From NCBI RefSeq assembly GCF_021440195.1, contig NZ_JAJTSZ010000004.1, positions 310,001 through 374,000 on the forward strand: a stretch of DNA of 64,000 bases, given 5' to 3'. Within the stretch, counting starts at the first letter, position 1. Each line of letters starts with the position of its first letter. Positions 1-7,734 of this stretch are shown here, piece after piece. This DNA comes from Dyadobacter sp. CY356 (GTDB lineage Bacteria; Bacteroidota; Bacteroidia; Cytophagales; Spirosomataceae). The notes under the pieces were generated by a model, which was given only the letters and a program-made list of their open reading frames with translations, was not told the DNA's origin and did no database searches. Both the position numbers and the translations under genes were made by a program.

Positions 1-149
1 TCGTTGATAAGAAATTTTTTCTGCGCGGTAAAACTATCAGGATGCATAGTCAGGAAAATGCTTTCCCATTCCATAAACCTTGACTGATCCGCTTTTTTAA
101 ACGCAGCACTATCAATTTTTTTCACTTTCAGATATTCTTCAAAATCCAT
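1..149 (-). CDS. Hypothetical protein, N-terminal part (runs off window)
   Basis: The first 49 codons of a minus-strand gene are present, starting with ATG at 147-149 (MDFEEYLKVKKIDS...) and open to the window edge. The peptide is hydrophilic and helical-looking, with no signal peptide. I do not recognise a characterised family. Its short charged N-terminus resembles small conserved hypothetical proteins of Bacteroidota, but this is an impression only. Its 3' end lies outside the window, so total length is unknown. Confidence 0.5.
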   Translation of the reverse strand, partial: MDFEEYLKVKKIDSAAFKKADQSRFMEWESIFLTMHPDSFTAQKKFLIN

Positions 150-256
150 TTTCTATTTTCTCAATAATCAGTTGACTCGTAATTTCCGGCATTTAAAGGT
201 ACAGCAAATTGATCCAAACCGGTCGTGGTTTTTTAATTTTATTCAACTGATTTATG

Positions 257-613
257 TCAATTTTTACCAACTTCGCTTCTTCTCATCGGCATCGCGTCAA
301 TTTTTCCAAACAGATCCTGATGCGGAACAAAACTTTGCGTGCGGTATTTCTCACCCCCATCCCGTCCTATCAATATAAAAGTAAAGGAATCTACTTCCTT
401 GATTTTCCACTTTTTAAACTGATCTGCATTTTCGGATGACTGCCTAAAAGACATAACCTTAATATCACGCTCCTTCATACCATCCTCATTTTTCTCAAAT
501 TCCATTAACTGTTTTTTAAGAAGTACTTCGCCATCATTTTTATAGAAAAGCAATACTTGTCTCTGCTGATCAGCGGTCATGAACAGGAATATTAGTTGGA
601 AAAGAAATAGCAT
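257..613 (-). CDS. DUF4174-type protein with N-terminal signal segment
   Basis: 118 residues. A hydrophobic N-terminus (about residues 1-13) suggests export or membrane anchoring. The remainder resembles the DUF4174 family: an early strand (LLFYKN), a central ERDI segment, then FILIGRDGGEK around residues 80-90 and a C-terminal IDAMPMRR motif near the end. The last two motifs are the part I recognise. DUF4174 proteins have a thioredoxin-like outline without a CxxC pair, and none is visible here. Function is unknown. The gene stands alone, in the same direction as its neighbours. Confidence 0.7.
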   Translation of the reverse strand: MLFLFQLIFLFMTADQQRQVLLFYKNDGEVLLKKQLMEFEKNEDGMKERDIKVMSFRQSSENADQFKKWKIKEVDSFTFILIGRDGGEKYRTQSFVPHQDLFGKIDAMPMRRSEVGKN

Positions 614-699
614 GATTTGGATTGGTTTCTGTATAAAAAATTTGGAAAAGAATCATTCCTGAATTTTCCATTTACAAGCGTTTCCCTGAAATCAATCAC

Positions 700-729
700 A
701 AAAAAGCCCGGCAGTAAATATGCCAGGCT
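700..729 (-). terminator. Rho-independent terminator of the 754-1230 lipoprotein gene
   Basis: Minus-strand hairpin. Arms 705-713 and 721-729 pair over nine positions with one mismatch, around a 7-nt loop, and are followed on the minus strand by a run of Ts (705 down to 700). It sits 25 nt past the stop of the lipoprotein gene. Confidence 0.75.
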
Positions 730-753
730 CCAAAATTATATTTTAACCTATTA

Positions 754-1230
754 CTATTTCTTCTTAAACTCTAAATAAGCTTCCGATTTTTCACCGTTCG
801 AAGCTGTCGTATAATCAATTGTAATATTGAGCTGAGCGTTTCCAGCTGCATTTGTTACTTTCGTGGCAACTCCCTGAAGACGTTGTCTCAAAGTAGTTGA
901 AGTTGTTTGCTGCACATCAACTACCTCATCAATGGTAAAGCTGTCCGCGGCGGTCGCTTTTACATCAACCAAAGGGAAAATCTGAACGAACGTAACGCTG
1001 GTTCCCGACGCAGTAACTTTTACGTTTTTTGTATAATTAATTGCCAGAACATTCTTCTCGGTTGACGTAATATCCCAATCCTGAACTGTTGTTACGTTGC
1101 CATCAATTGTTGTCGTGGTGTAACTTCCGACAAATCCCTGTGCAAAATCCGGGTCAACAGTAGCGTCCTTGTCTTTATCCTTACAGGAAACCAGAAATAC
1201 GACCAGACATAAAACAAGTAATTTTCTCAT
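754..1230 (-). CDS. Small predicted lipoprotein
   Basis: 158 residues from ATG at 1228-1230. An in-frame TTG two codons upstream is a less likely start. The N-terminus MRKLLVLCLVVFLVSC is a type II signal peptide with the lipobox cysteine at residue 16, followed by a charged linker (KDKDKD). The mature part is rich in Thr, Val and Asp with alternating strands, as in small beta-barrel or lipocalin-like lipoproteins of Bacteroidota. No catalytic motif is visible. Probably anchored in the outer membrane; function unknown. It is a single gene with its own terminator just downstream. Confidence 0.75.
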   Translation of the reverse strand: MRKLLVLCLVVFLVSCKDKDKDATVDPDFAQGFVGSYTTTTIDGNVTTVQDWDITSTEKNVLAINYTKNVKVTASGTSVTFVQIFPLVDVKATAADSFTIDEVVDVQQTTSTTLRQRLQGVATKVTNAAGNAQLNITIDYTTASNGEKSEAYLEFKKK

Positions 1231-1360
1231 GCTCAATTTTAAAGTATAGTTTATGATGCAAATGTAGATATGCTGTTATACATTCAACATATAACGGTAA
1301 TATTAACAAATATGCATAATCCTGAAAACAATTTTGTTATTCCGGATTTAAAAAATATAA

Positions 1361-2314
1361 TTAAAACGGCAGCTTCGCTAAATCCACATTTCCTCCTGAA
1401 ATGATGATTCCCACCTTTTTACCTTTAAAAACCGCTCCATTTTTCAGTACCGCCGCCAACACAACCGCTCCCGAAGGTTCCACAACAATCTTCATGCGCT
1501 CCCACATTAATTGCATGGCTGCAACAATTTCCTCATCCGAAACTGTAAAAATGTCTTTTACATATTTACGGATAATTTCCAGCGTTTTATCACCCAAAGG
1601 AGTCATCAAACCGTCGGCGATCGTTTTTACAAAGGGCGCTTTTTCAATTTTCCCGCTTTTGAAAGAGAGAATAGCATCGGCTGCTCCTTCGGGTTCTCCC
1701 GCAAAAACCTCGGTTTCAGGAGAAAAGTATTGAGCTGACAATGAGGTTCCGCTTAACAAGCCACCACCGCCAACAGGAGCGATAATGGCATCCAGTTTAA
1801 AATCCAGATCCTCAATCAGCTCTTTGGCAGAAGTTGCCTGTCCGGCTATCACTTCATAATTGTTGAATGGATGAATGAAAGTTGCGCCTGTCTTTTCAAC
1901 AATCTGATCCACAGCTGCCTGACGTTCTTCTGGTGTATTTTTACAAAAAGTCACTTCGGCCCCATAACCTTTCACCGCATTTATTTTGACCGAAGGCGAG
2001 TTTTCAGGCATCACGATATAGGCCTTCGCTCCTACTTTCGCCGCTGCAAAAGCGATCGACTGCGCATGATTTCCTGATGAGTGCGTAGTAACGCCATTTT
2101 TTAAATGCTCCTCAGAAAGTGACAAAATAGCATTAAGTCCACCCCGCGCCTTGAAAGCTCCGATCTTCTGAAAGTTCTCACATTTAAAATAGAGTTCAGC
2201 TCCTGACAGATCATTCAAAAACTGTGACGTCAAAACAGGCGTTCTATGTATATATGGCGTAATCAGTGCGTGGGCCTTTTCAATTACTTCTTTTCTAGGA
2301 ATACTTTCACTCAT
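1361..2314 (-). CDS. PLP-dependent serine/threonine dehydratase
   Basis: 317 residues, fold-type II PLP enzyme. The PLP-binding lysine is K55 in GAFKARG. A substrate/phosphate-binding SSGNHAQ lies at about 79-85, and a glycine-rich GGGGLLSG phosphate loop near residue 180. It lacks the C-terminal ACT-like regulatory domain of biosynthetic threonine deaminase, so it belongs to the short catabolic threonine ammonia-lyase / serine racemase-like group. These deaminate threonine or serine to a 2-oxo acid plus ammonia in the cytoplasm, or racemise serine; the sequence alone does not separate these. It is divergent from the acyl-CoA ligase gene, with 147 nt between the two starts. Confidence 0.85.
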   Translation of the reverse strand: MSESIPRKEVIEKAHALITPYIHRTPVLTSQFLNDLSGAELYFKCENFQKIGAFKARGGLNAILSLSEEHLKNGVTTHSSGNHAQSIAFAAAKVGAKAYIVMPENSPSVKINAVKGYGAEVTFCKNTPEERQAAVDQIVEKTGATFIHPFNNYEVIAGQATSAKELIEDLDFKLDAIIAPVGGGGLLSGTSLSAQYFSPETEVFAGEPEGAADAILSFKSGKIEKAPFVKTIADGLMTPLGDKTLEIIRKYVKDIFTVSDEEIVAAMQLMWERMKIVVEPSGAVVLAAVLKNGAVFKGKKVGIIISGGNVDLAKLPF

Positions 2315-2461
2315 GATGTGGATTTTGTTACGTTTTTTCTTTTATTTTTACAATTAGCAATATTACGCAAAGCAGGATTTGTACTATATCAATTCTGCTT
2401 TGTATCTGATAATAATGCCTGATCAACATTTACATACACAGACCTTAAAAGTACCAAAATT

Positions 2462-4129
2462 ATGATTGAAACCCGATTAATACCGCGTACTTCCTCTGCA
2501 TACGATTCGCCTTTGCTGATAAAAACATTACTTGAACAGACCTTAAAATATAATCCGCAGAGGGAAATCATATACCGGAACATTTTCCGGATGGATTATT
2601 TTGAATTTAACCGAAGGGTCAGGCGGCTTGCGGGTTTACTTTCCGGCTTGGGTATTAAGCCTGGTGATATGGTTGGTGTGATGGACTGGGATTCTCACCG
2701 GTATCTTGAATGTTTTTTTGGAATTCCGGCCTACGGCGCAATTCTTCATACGATCAATGTAAGACTTTCCCCTGCCCAGATTTTATACACGATCAATCAT
2801 GCCGAAGATAAGCTGATTCTTGTACACGAAGATTTTGTACCGATACTCGAAGCGATCAGAGACAAGATCGTTACCAACACTAAATTTATAATCCTGAGCG
2901 ACAAAGTTTATCAGGATAAAAATGCTGTGATTACACCAACCGGTTTTCCCAACGAAGGCGAATATGAAAAACTGATTGCCGGTCAGAATGAATTATATAA
3001 TTTTCCTGATTTTGACGAAAATACATGGGCTACCACATTTTATACCACAGGCACAACAGGTGAACCGAAAGGTGTATACTTTTCACACCGGCAATTGTTC
3101 ATGCATACCATGGGATTGATATCTTATTTCTGTGGTTACCGGGCACTGCCATTTTCTGATCAGGATGTGTATATGCCGCTAACGCCGCTGTTTCATGTAC
3201 ATGCCTGGGGGTTTCCATTTGTGGCTACAATGCTCAATAATAAACAGGTTTATCCGGGTAAGTATGAACCGGACATGCTGGCAACTTTACTGGCAGAGCA
3301 TCAGGTAACACTTTCGCATTGCGTGCCTACCATCCTGAATATGGTCATCAACTGTGAAGTTGCCAAGGCGACGGATCTTTCAAAATGGAAGGTTTTAATC
3401 GGCGGCTCTGCGCTTACAACTGGTTTGGCAAAAGCGGCGCGAGCAATGGGTATTACGGTTTCTGCCGGATATGGCATGTCTGAAACTGCACCTGTACTTT
3501 CTGTGGCGCACCTGAATGACAAGCAGCAAAATCTTTCCGAAGAGGAGGAAATGAGTTATCGGATTAAAGCAGGAAGAATAACGCCATTTGTTGAGTTAAG
3601 GATTATGGGTGACGCAGGCAATTTCCTGCCGCATGATGGCAAATCCGTTGGCGAAATTGTTGGCCGTGGCCCCTGGATGACACAAGGATATTTTAAAGAT
3701 CCTGAAAATTCAGAGAAACTTTGGCGTAACGGTTGGTTACATACGGGAGATGTCGGCTCCATAGATGCTGAATATTATCTGACGATTTCAGACCGGGTGA
3801 AAGATGTCATCAAGACAGGCGGCGAGTGGGTTTCTTCACTTGATATTGAAAACCTGTTGTCGCAGATTGAAGGTGTCGGAGAAGTTGCGGTAGTTGGTTT
3901 GCCAGATGCCAGATGGGGAGAACGCCCTCATGCACTGATCATTCCCAAAGCAGGTTTTCAAAATATGCTGACGCCTGAAATGATCAAAAATAAAATGCAA
4001 AAAGATGTAGAATCCGGAAAGATCAAAAAATGGTACGTCCCCGACCAGATCATTTTTGTTACCGAAATCCCAAAAACCAGTGTCGGTAAAATTGATAAGA
4101 AAAAGATCAGAAAGGAATTGACCGAATAA
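2462..4129 (+). CDS. AMP-forming acyl-CoA ligase (fatty-acid CoA ligase family)
   Basis: 555 residues, typical of the ANL adenylate-forming superfamily. The P-loop motif YTTGTTGEPKG is at about 193-203, a glycine-rich GYGMSET (A5) is near 339, the hinge motif SDRVKDVIKTGGEW is at about 442-455, and the catalytic C-terminal lysine is in TSVGKIDKK near 540. The reaction is fatty acid + ATP + CoA to acyl-CoA + AMP + PPi. The overall length and style fit medium- or long-chain acyl-CoA ligases; substrate chain length cannot be read from the sequence. No other beta-oxidation gene is nearby. The P-loop has Thr where Ser is more common (YTSGTTG). Confidence 0.85.
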   Translation: MIETRLIPRTSSAYDSPLLIKTLLEQTLKYNPQREIIYRNIFRMDYFEFNRRVRRLAGLLSGLGIKPGDMVGVMDWDSHRYLECFFGIPAYGAILHTINVRLSPAQILYTINHAEDKLILVHEDFVPILEAIRDKIVTNTKFIILSDKVYQDKNAVITPTGFPNEGEYEKLIAGQNELYNFPDFDENTWATTFYTTGTTGEPKGVYFSHRQLFMHTMGLISYFCGYRALPFSDQDVYMPLTPLFHVHAWGFPFVATMLNNKQVYPGKYEPDMLATLLAEHQVTLSHCVPTILNMVINCEVAKATDLSKWKVLIGGSALTTGLAKAARAMGITVSAGYGMSETAPVLSVAHLNDKQQNLSEEEEMSYRIKAGRITPFVELRIMGDAGNFLPHDGKSVGEIVGRGPWMTQGYFKDPENSEKLWRNGWLHTGDVGSIDAEYYLTISDRVKDVIKTGGEWVSSLDIENLLSQIEGVGEVAVVGLPDARWGERPHALIIPKAGFQNMLTPEMIKNKMQKDVESGKIKKWYVPDQIIFVTEIPKTSVGKIDKKKIRKELTE

Positions 4130-4144
4130 AATAAACCTAAAAGT

Positions 4145-4186
4145 GATCAGGATTTTGTCAATTATATTTAAGACAAAATCCCGATC
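4145..4186. terminator. Hairpin between convergent genes
   Basis: Arms 4145-4159 and 4172-4186 pair over 15 positions with one mismatch around a 12-nt loop. It lies between the convergent acyl-CoA ligase and serine hydrolase genes. There is no strong T-run on either side, so a terminator role is inferred from position and stem strength. Confidence 0.55.
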
Positions 4187-4219
4187 AAAATCCTTAAAAT
4201 AGCGCCAAAAACAATTCTT

Positions 4220-4299
4220 TGATAACAATTGGCCACACCTGACAATCAATGACAACACCTGACGACAAATGACAATCACTGACAACACTTGACAACATG
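4220..4299. repeat. 10-bp tandem repeat (six clear plus two decayed units)
   Basis: Six consecutive decamers start at 4240, 4250, 4260, 4270, 4280 and 4290. Each begins TGACAA (TGACGA in one) followed by four variable bases. Two decayed units occupy 4220-4229 and 4230-4239. The array lies between two convergent genes and is not coding in any obvious frame. The exact 10-bp phase is kept through point mutation. Confidence 0.8.
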
Positions 4300-4317
4300 C
4301 CCCCGTCCCGAAATACC

Positions 4318-5604
4318 CTATTCCACCACCGCCTGATAAACCAACACCTTAAACTTATCCTGCATTTCGCCCCAAACCGTACTTGGATATTTTTGCGTCA
4401 TGAGTAATGCTACAATTTTATCTTTTGGATCCGCCCAGTAAGTAGTCCCGAAAATGCCACCCCAATCAAAAGTACCTGCTGGAACCGGGATACGGGCAGC
4501 CTCCTTTTCAGTTGCAATAGAAAATCCAAGACCGAATTTATTTTTACCAACATTTAAATCACCTATCTGGTTTTGAGTCATTAGATGCACCGTGGCCGGA
4601 CTTAAAATCCTTTTGCCATTATACTGACCGCCGTTTAAAAAACTTTGCAGAAAAATAGCGTAATCCAGAGCGGTAGAAGTTAAACCTGCTCCGCCTGCAT
4701 AAAAAGTCCCGTTTTCATTCGGATAATCATTATTGAAACCAGGCCTGTTTTCTGCTTTGATCGTTTTTCCTTCTTTGTCCTGCGTATACAATCTTGCCAA
4801 ACGGTTTTTCTTATTTTCAGGAATATAAAAATATGTATCTTTCATGCCCAATGGCTCAAAAATCCTTTCTTTAAAAAAGTCATTTAAAGATTTCCCCGAC
4901 CATATTTCTACCAGATAACCAAGCACATCCGAATTCAGTCCATAGGTCCAGCGCTCGCCTGGTTCATGCACTAGCGGCAACTTTCCAAGTCTTGGAATAA
5001 CATCGGCAAGCTTATAATTTGGCGTTCCAATGCCGCTTGGAATATTATTTTTGGCATACATTGCAATTGCTTCCTCCGATCCAATGCCTGGATAACTGAT
5101 TCCTGAGGTATGCGTTAATAACTGGCGCACAGTAATTTCACCTTTTGCCGGTTTGGTGGTATAGGTAGAATCTTTTTCATTGAATTTATCAAGTATCTGA
5201 GGATTTTTAAAAGAAGGAATATATTTTGAGATCGGATCGTCCAGCAAAAATTTTCCTTCTTCAAACAAGATCATTGCCGCTGTGCTGGTAATCGCTTTTG
5301 TCTGCGAAGCAATACGGAAAATGGCATCCTTTTTTAATGGCGTTTTCGTATCCCAGTCATCTGAACCAAAACCTTTGTAGTAAACAATTTTACCATTCTT
5401 AACAATGATTGCAACAGAACCCGCGACCTGTTGTTTATCAACATATTCCTGCAATACTTTATCAATTCTTTTGAGTCGCTCACTACTTATGCCAACACTT
5501 TCGGCAGAAGCTTCGACAAGCTGCTGGGCCAATACCAGCCGGGCAGAAATGAGAAGAAGAAAAATTGTAGCTTTCCATTGGGTCAAAGAAAAAATCCGGA
5601 ACAT
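4318..5604 (-). CDS. Secreted serine hydrolase of the beta-lactamase / class C family
   Basis: 428 residues with a signal peptide ending near LVLA-Q (about residue 26). Motifs of the beta-lactamase/D-Ala-D-Ala peptidase fold: nucleophile SQTK (SxxK) at about residue 99, HTSG near 166, YxN as YGLNSD near 219, and a late glycine-rich GGIFG in the position of the third box near 378. Likely periplasmic. The family includes esterases, DD-peptidases and true beta-lactamases, and the substrate cannot be assigned; EstB-like esterase or peptidase is more likely than antibiotic resistance. It is a single gene in a convergent arrangement with the acyl-CoA ligase. Confidence 0.85.
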   Translation of the reverse strand: MFRIFSLTQWKATIFLLLISARLVLAQQLVEASAESVGISSERLKRIDKVLQEYVDKQQVAGSVAIIVKNGKIVYYKGFGSDDWDTKTPLKKDAIFRIASQTKAITSTAAMILFEEGKFLLDDPISKYIPSFKNPQILDKFNEKDSTYTTKPAKGEITVRQLLTHTSGISYPGIGSEEAIAMYAKNNIPSGIGTPNYKLADVIPRLGKLPLVHEPGERWTYGLNSDVLGYLVEIWSGKSLNDFFKERIFEPLGMKDTYFYIPENKKNRLARLYTQDKEGKTIKAENRPGFNNDYPNENGTFYAGGAGLTSTALDYAIFLQSFLNGGQYNGKRILSPATVHLMTQNQIGDLNVGKNKFGLGFSIATEKEAARIPVPAGTFDWGGIFGTTYWADPKDKIVALLMTQKYPSTVWGEMQDKFKVLVYQAVVE

Positions 5605-5665
5605 ATGAGTAAGAATCTTTGGTTAAATTGAATAGCAAAATAGCACAAAAAATTCATAGTCAGGA

Positions 5666-5699
5666 CAAAAAAATAAGCCCGTCAAAACTGACGGGCTTA
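5666..5699 (-). terminator. Rho-independent terminator of the OmpA-family gene
   Basis: Perfect 11-bp stem (5674-5684 with 5689-5699), 4-nt loop, followed on the minus strand by a T-run (5673 to 5667). It sits 23 nt after the stop of the 5723-6610 gene. Confidence 0.9.
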
Positions 5700-5722
5700 A
5701 AGTCTTTCGAAAAAATTTCTTC

Positions 5723-6610
5723 TTATTTACCCGCGTTTGGCGTATAAAGATTAAAGAATTGATCCAATTTAGGTGTAATGATAATCTCAGTACGTCGGTT
5801 CAGACTACGATTAGCAGGTGAATCGTTTGCAACCTTAGGAAGATATTCTCCACGGCCACCAGCGATCAAACGAACCGGCTCAACACCATATTTCTTTTGA
5901 AGCGTACGGGCAACAGATGTAGCACGCAAAACACTCAAATCCCAGTTATCAGAGAATTTGTCAGTAGCGATAGGCACATTATCCGTATGACCTTCGATAA
6001 GGATTTCAATTTCCTTATAATCATTCAGGATTTTAGCAACTTTGGCAAGGACATTTTCAGCCTGCGCGTTGATTTGAGAGCTTCCTGATTTGAAAAGCAT
6101 TTTATCAGAAAGTGATACATAAACCACTCCTTTTTTCACTTCGATCTGAACATCTTCATCGCTAACATCCTGTAATGACCGTTTCAGATTCAAAACAAGT
6201 GCCATGTTCAGAGAATCTTTACGTTGAATGCTCGAATTCAAATCACGGATCTGACTTCCCTGAACATTCATCATTTCCAAAGATTTTTTGATACTTTCAG
6301 AACCTTCTTTGCTGATTACAGAAAGATCAGACATACGGTCAAGGAGACTGTTGTTGTTCTTTTTAAGGAAATCAACCTGATCCTGTAATTCTTTTAATTT
6401 ACTATTTTTAGCAGTAAGATCGTCGTTTTTCAGTTTCAAATCATTATTCAAACTTGCAGTTCTGCTATCACAATCGTTAAGATCAGCTCTTGCTTTATCT
6501 AATTGAATCTGAATTTCGTTTGCCTTGTTTTGAACGGCCATCATTTTTTTCTTACTGGCGCAGGAGCCCAGTACAAACAGCATAGCAACAGCTAAAAGCG
6601 TTTTTTTCAT
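5723..6610 (-). CDS. OmpA-family lipoprotein with coiled coil
   Basis: 295 residues from ATG at 6608-6610; a TTG three codons upstream is rejected because MKKTLL begins the signal. The lipobox is LGSC with Cys at about residue 17. Residues about 25-140 form a long heptad-rich coiled coil. The C-terminal 130 residues are an OmpA/MotB peptidoglycan-binding domain: ILIEGHTDN, a later LSVLRA, and NRSLNRRTEI near the end, the last carrying the conserved Asn/Arg of the peptidoglycan contact. It probably tethers the outer membrane to peptidoglycan. Single gene with its own terminator. Confidence 0.88.
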   Translation of the reverse strand: MKKTLLAVAMLFVLGSCASKKKMMAVQNKANEIQIQLDKARADLNDCDSRTASLNNDLKLKNDDLTAKNSKLKELQDQVDFLKKNNNSLLDRMSDLSVISKEGSESIKKSLEMMNVQGSQIRDLNSSIQRKDSLNMALVLNLKRSLQDVSDEDVQIEVKKGVVYVSLSDKMLFKSGSSQINAQAENVLAKVAKILNDYKEIEILIEGHTDNVPIATDKFSDNWDLSVLRATSVARTLQKKYGVEPVRLIAGGRGEYLPKVANDSPANRSLNRRTEIIITPKLDQFFNLYTPNAGK

Positions 6611-6756
6611 AATTATCAAGGGTTACACTAAAATTTAAATTGTTTCAAGTTCAACATAGTTCAAAGAAGCGAGTATAGAAAACCATGCCACGGTCCGTTC
6701 GATTCTTTCCGGCACATAGATTACTTAGGATTTCAAAAAAAGGCCATCTGCAACAC

Positions 6757-6793
6757 AAAAAAGCATTATCCCGTTTTTAAGAAGAGATAATGC
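6757..6793 (-). terminator. Terminator downstream of the GLPGLI gene
   Basis: Eight-bp perfect stem (6763-6770 with 6786-6793) and a 15-nt loop, then six Ts on the minus strand (6762 to 6757). It lies about 115 nt past the stop at 6908, so it closes the 10542-6908 transcription unit. Confidence 0.65.
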
Positions 6794-6907
6794 CGGGTAT
6801 TTCAGTCCTTTACCTGTCCTTTCAGACCGCAAAGGTAAAAACAAAAAATTAATCTGTGCTTAATAATTATTTTTTCTTGTGATCATTAAAAATCATTAAC
6901 AAAATTG

Positions 6908-7654
6908 TTAAAACGGCAACGACCAGTATGGATTTCGATGCGCTTTCACACTATCTTTCATGTGTGTTGCCACAAGCGTATTATACTGCGCTTCGGTCAC
7001 TTTTTTCCCTTTTAGTTTTTTAGGAACATTTACGTCTTCTGTTATCGCTTTCATCTCAATTTTTTTGGCGGTAATAACAAGGTCACCGTCATTAATATCC
7101 AGTTCCAGGATAATGCCCGGTAAACCACCATACAATTCAGGACCGATGGATACCGGAAGATTGTCCGCAAACCAGGCCGTTATATGCTGATCCTTGATGG
7201 TGTCTTCGGTTACCGCCATCATGCACATATAACCATTAATTTCCTTTATCTTGTTCATAACCTTCCACTTAGGCGCTCTTGTGGAATCTTCGACAATGAA
7301 AACTTTCCCGAGCATTTCAATAATATCCGTACGTTTTTCATTTTCCAGATCACGGTATACTTTGAATTCCCGCTCATTCCATGAATACCCGCCTTCGTTT
7401 TCCTGCTTTTTAAAATAGGTATAATAACTTTTCTGTTCATTAAAAAACAGCTTCATTTCCTGCTTTTGCTCGTCATCGTTCCCCCAGGTCATTTTCATTC
7501 TATCCTTTTCCTCGGTACTCAGATAGCTTGCCCGGGAATAAATTTTCGTCCAGTGATACACCCTTTCGTAAGTAATTTCTCCTTCCATTTTCTGCGCTTT
7601 GGAAGTATAAGAAATTGTAGTGATTAACAGGATTAATACAGTGATCAGTCTCAT
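6908..7654 (-). CDS. GLPGLI family protein
   Basis: 248 residues with a signal peptide (about 1-20, ending SKAQ). The family signature appears as GGLPGIILEL near residues 178-187, after a WFADNLPVSIGP segment. The rest shows a repeated strand pattern and a conserved cysteine-bearing MCMMAVTED stretch. GLPGLI proteins occur only in Bacteroidota, are secreted or periplasmic, and are usually encoded next to an outer-membrane barrel protein, as here; their molecular function is not established. It starts 80 nt after the end of the barrel gene on the same strand, so the two are probably co-transcribed. Confidence 0.88.
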   Translation of the reverse strand: MRLITVLILLITTISYTSKAQKMEGEITYERVYHWTKIYSRASYLSTEEKDRMKMTWGNDDEQKQEMKLFFNEQKSYYTYFKKQENEGGYSWNEREFKVYRDLENEKRTDIIEMLGKVFIVEDSTRAPKWKVMNKIKEINGYMCMMAVTEDTIKDQHITAWFADNLPVSIGPELYGGLPGIILELDINDGDLVITAKKIEMKAITEDVNVPKKLKGKKVTEAQYNTLVATHMKDSVKAHRNPYWSLPF

Positions 7655-7694
7655 ATGAATAAGTTTATTTTGGCTATGGCTGGATAAAATGCCA

Positions 7695-7721
7695 CGTCAT
7701 CCGCCAAACCGGCAGATGACG
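7695..7721 (-). other. Intra-operon hairpin between the barrel and GLPGLI genes
   Basis: Arms 7695-7705 and 7711-7721 pair over 11 positions with one mismatch around a 5-nt loop. It lies in the 80-nt gap between the barrel gene and the GLPGLI gene. No T-run follows directly, so it may set relative expression (RNA end protection or partial attenuation) rather than full termination. Confidence 0.55.
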
Positions 7722-7734
7722 CACAAATACTTTT

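Noticed and set aside
4240..4299. Decamer repeats resembling a small CRISPR array
   Set aside because: Units are 10 bp and contiguous with no spacers; no cas genes nearby.
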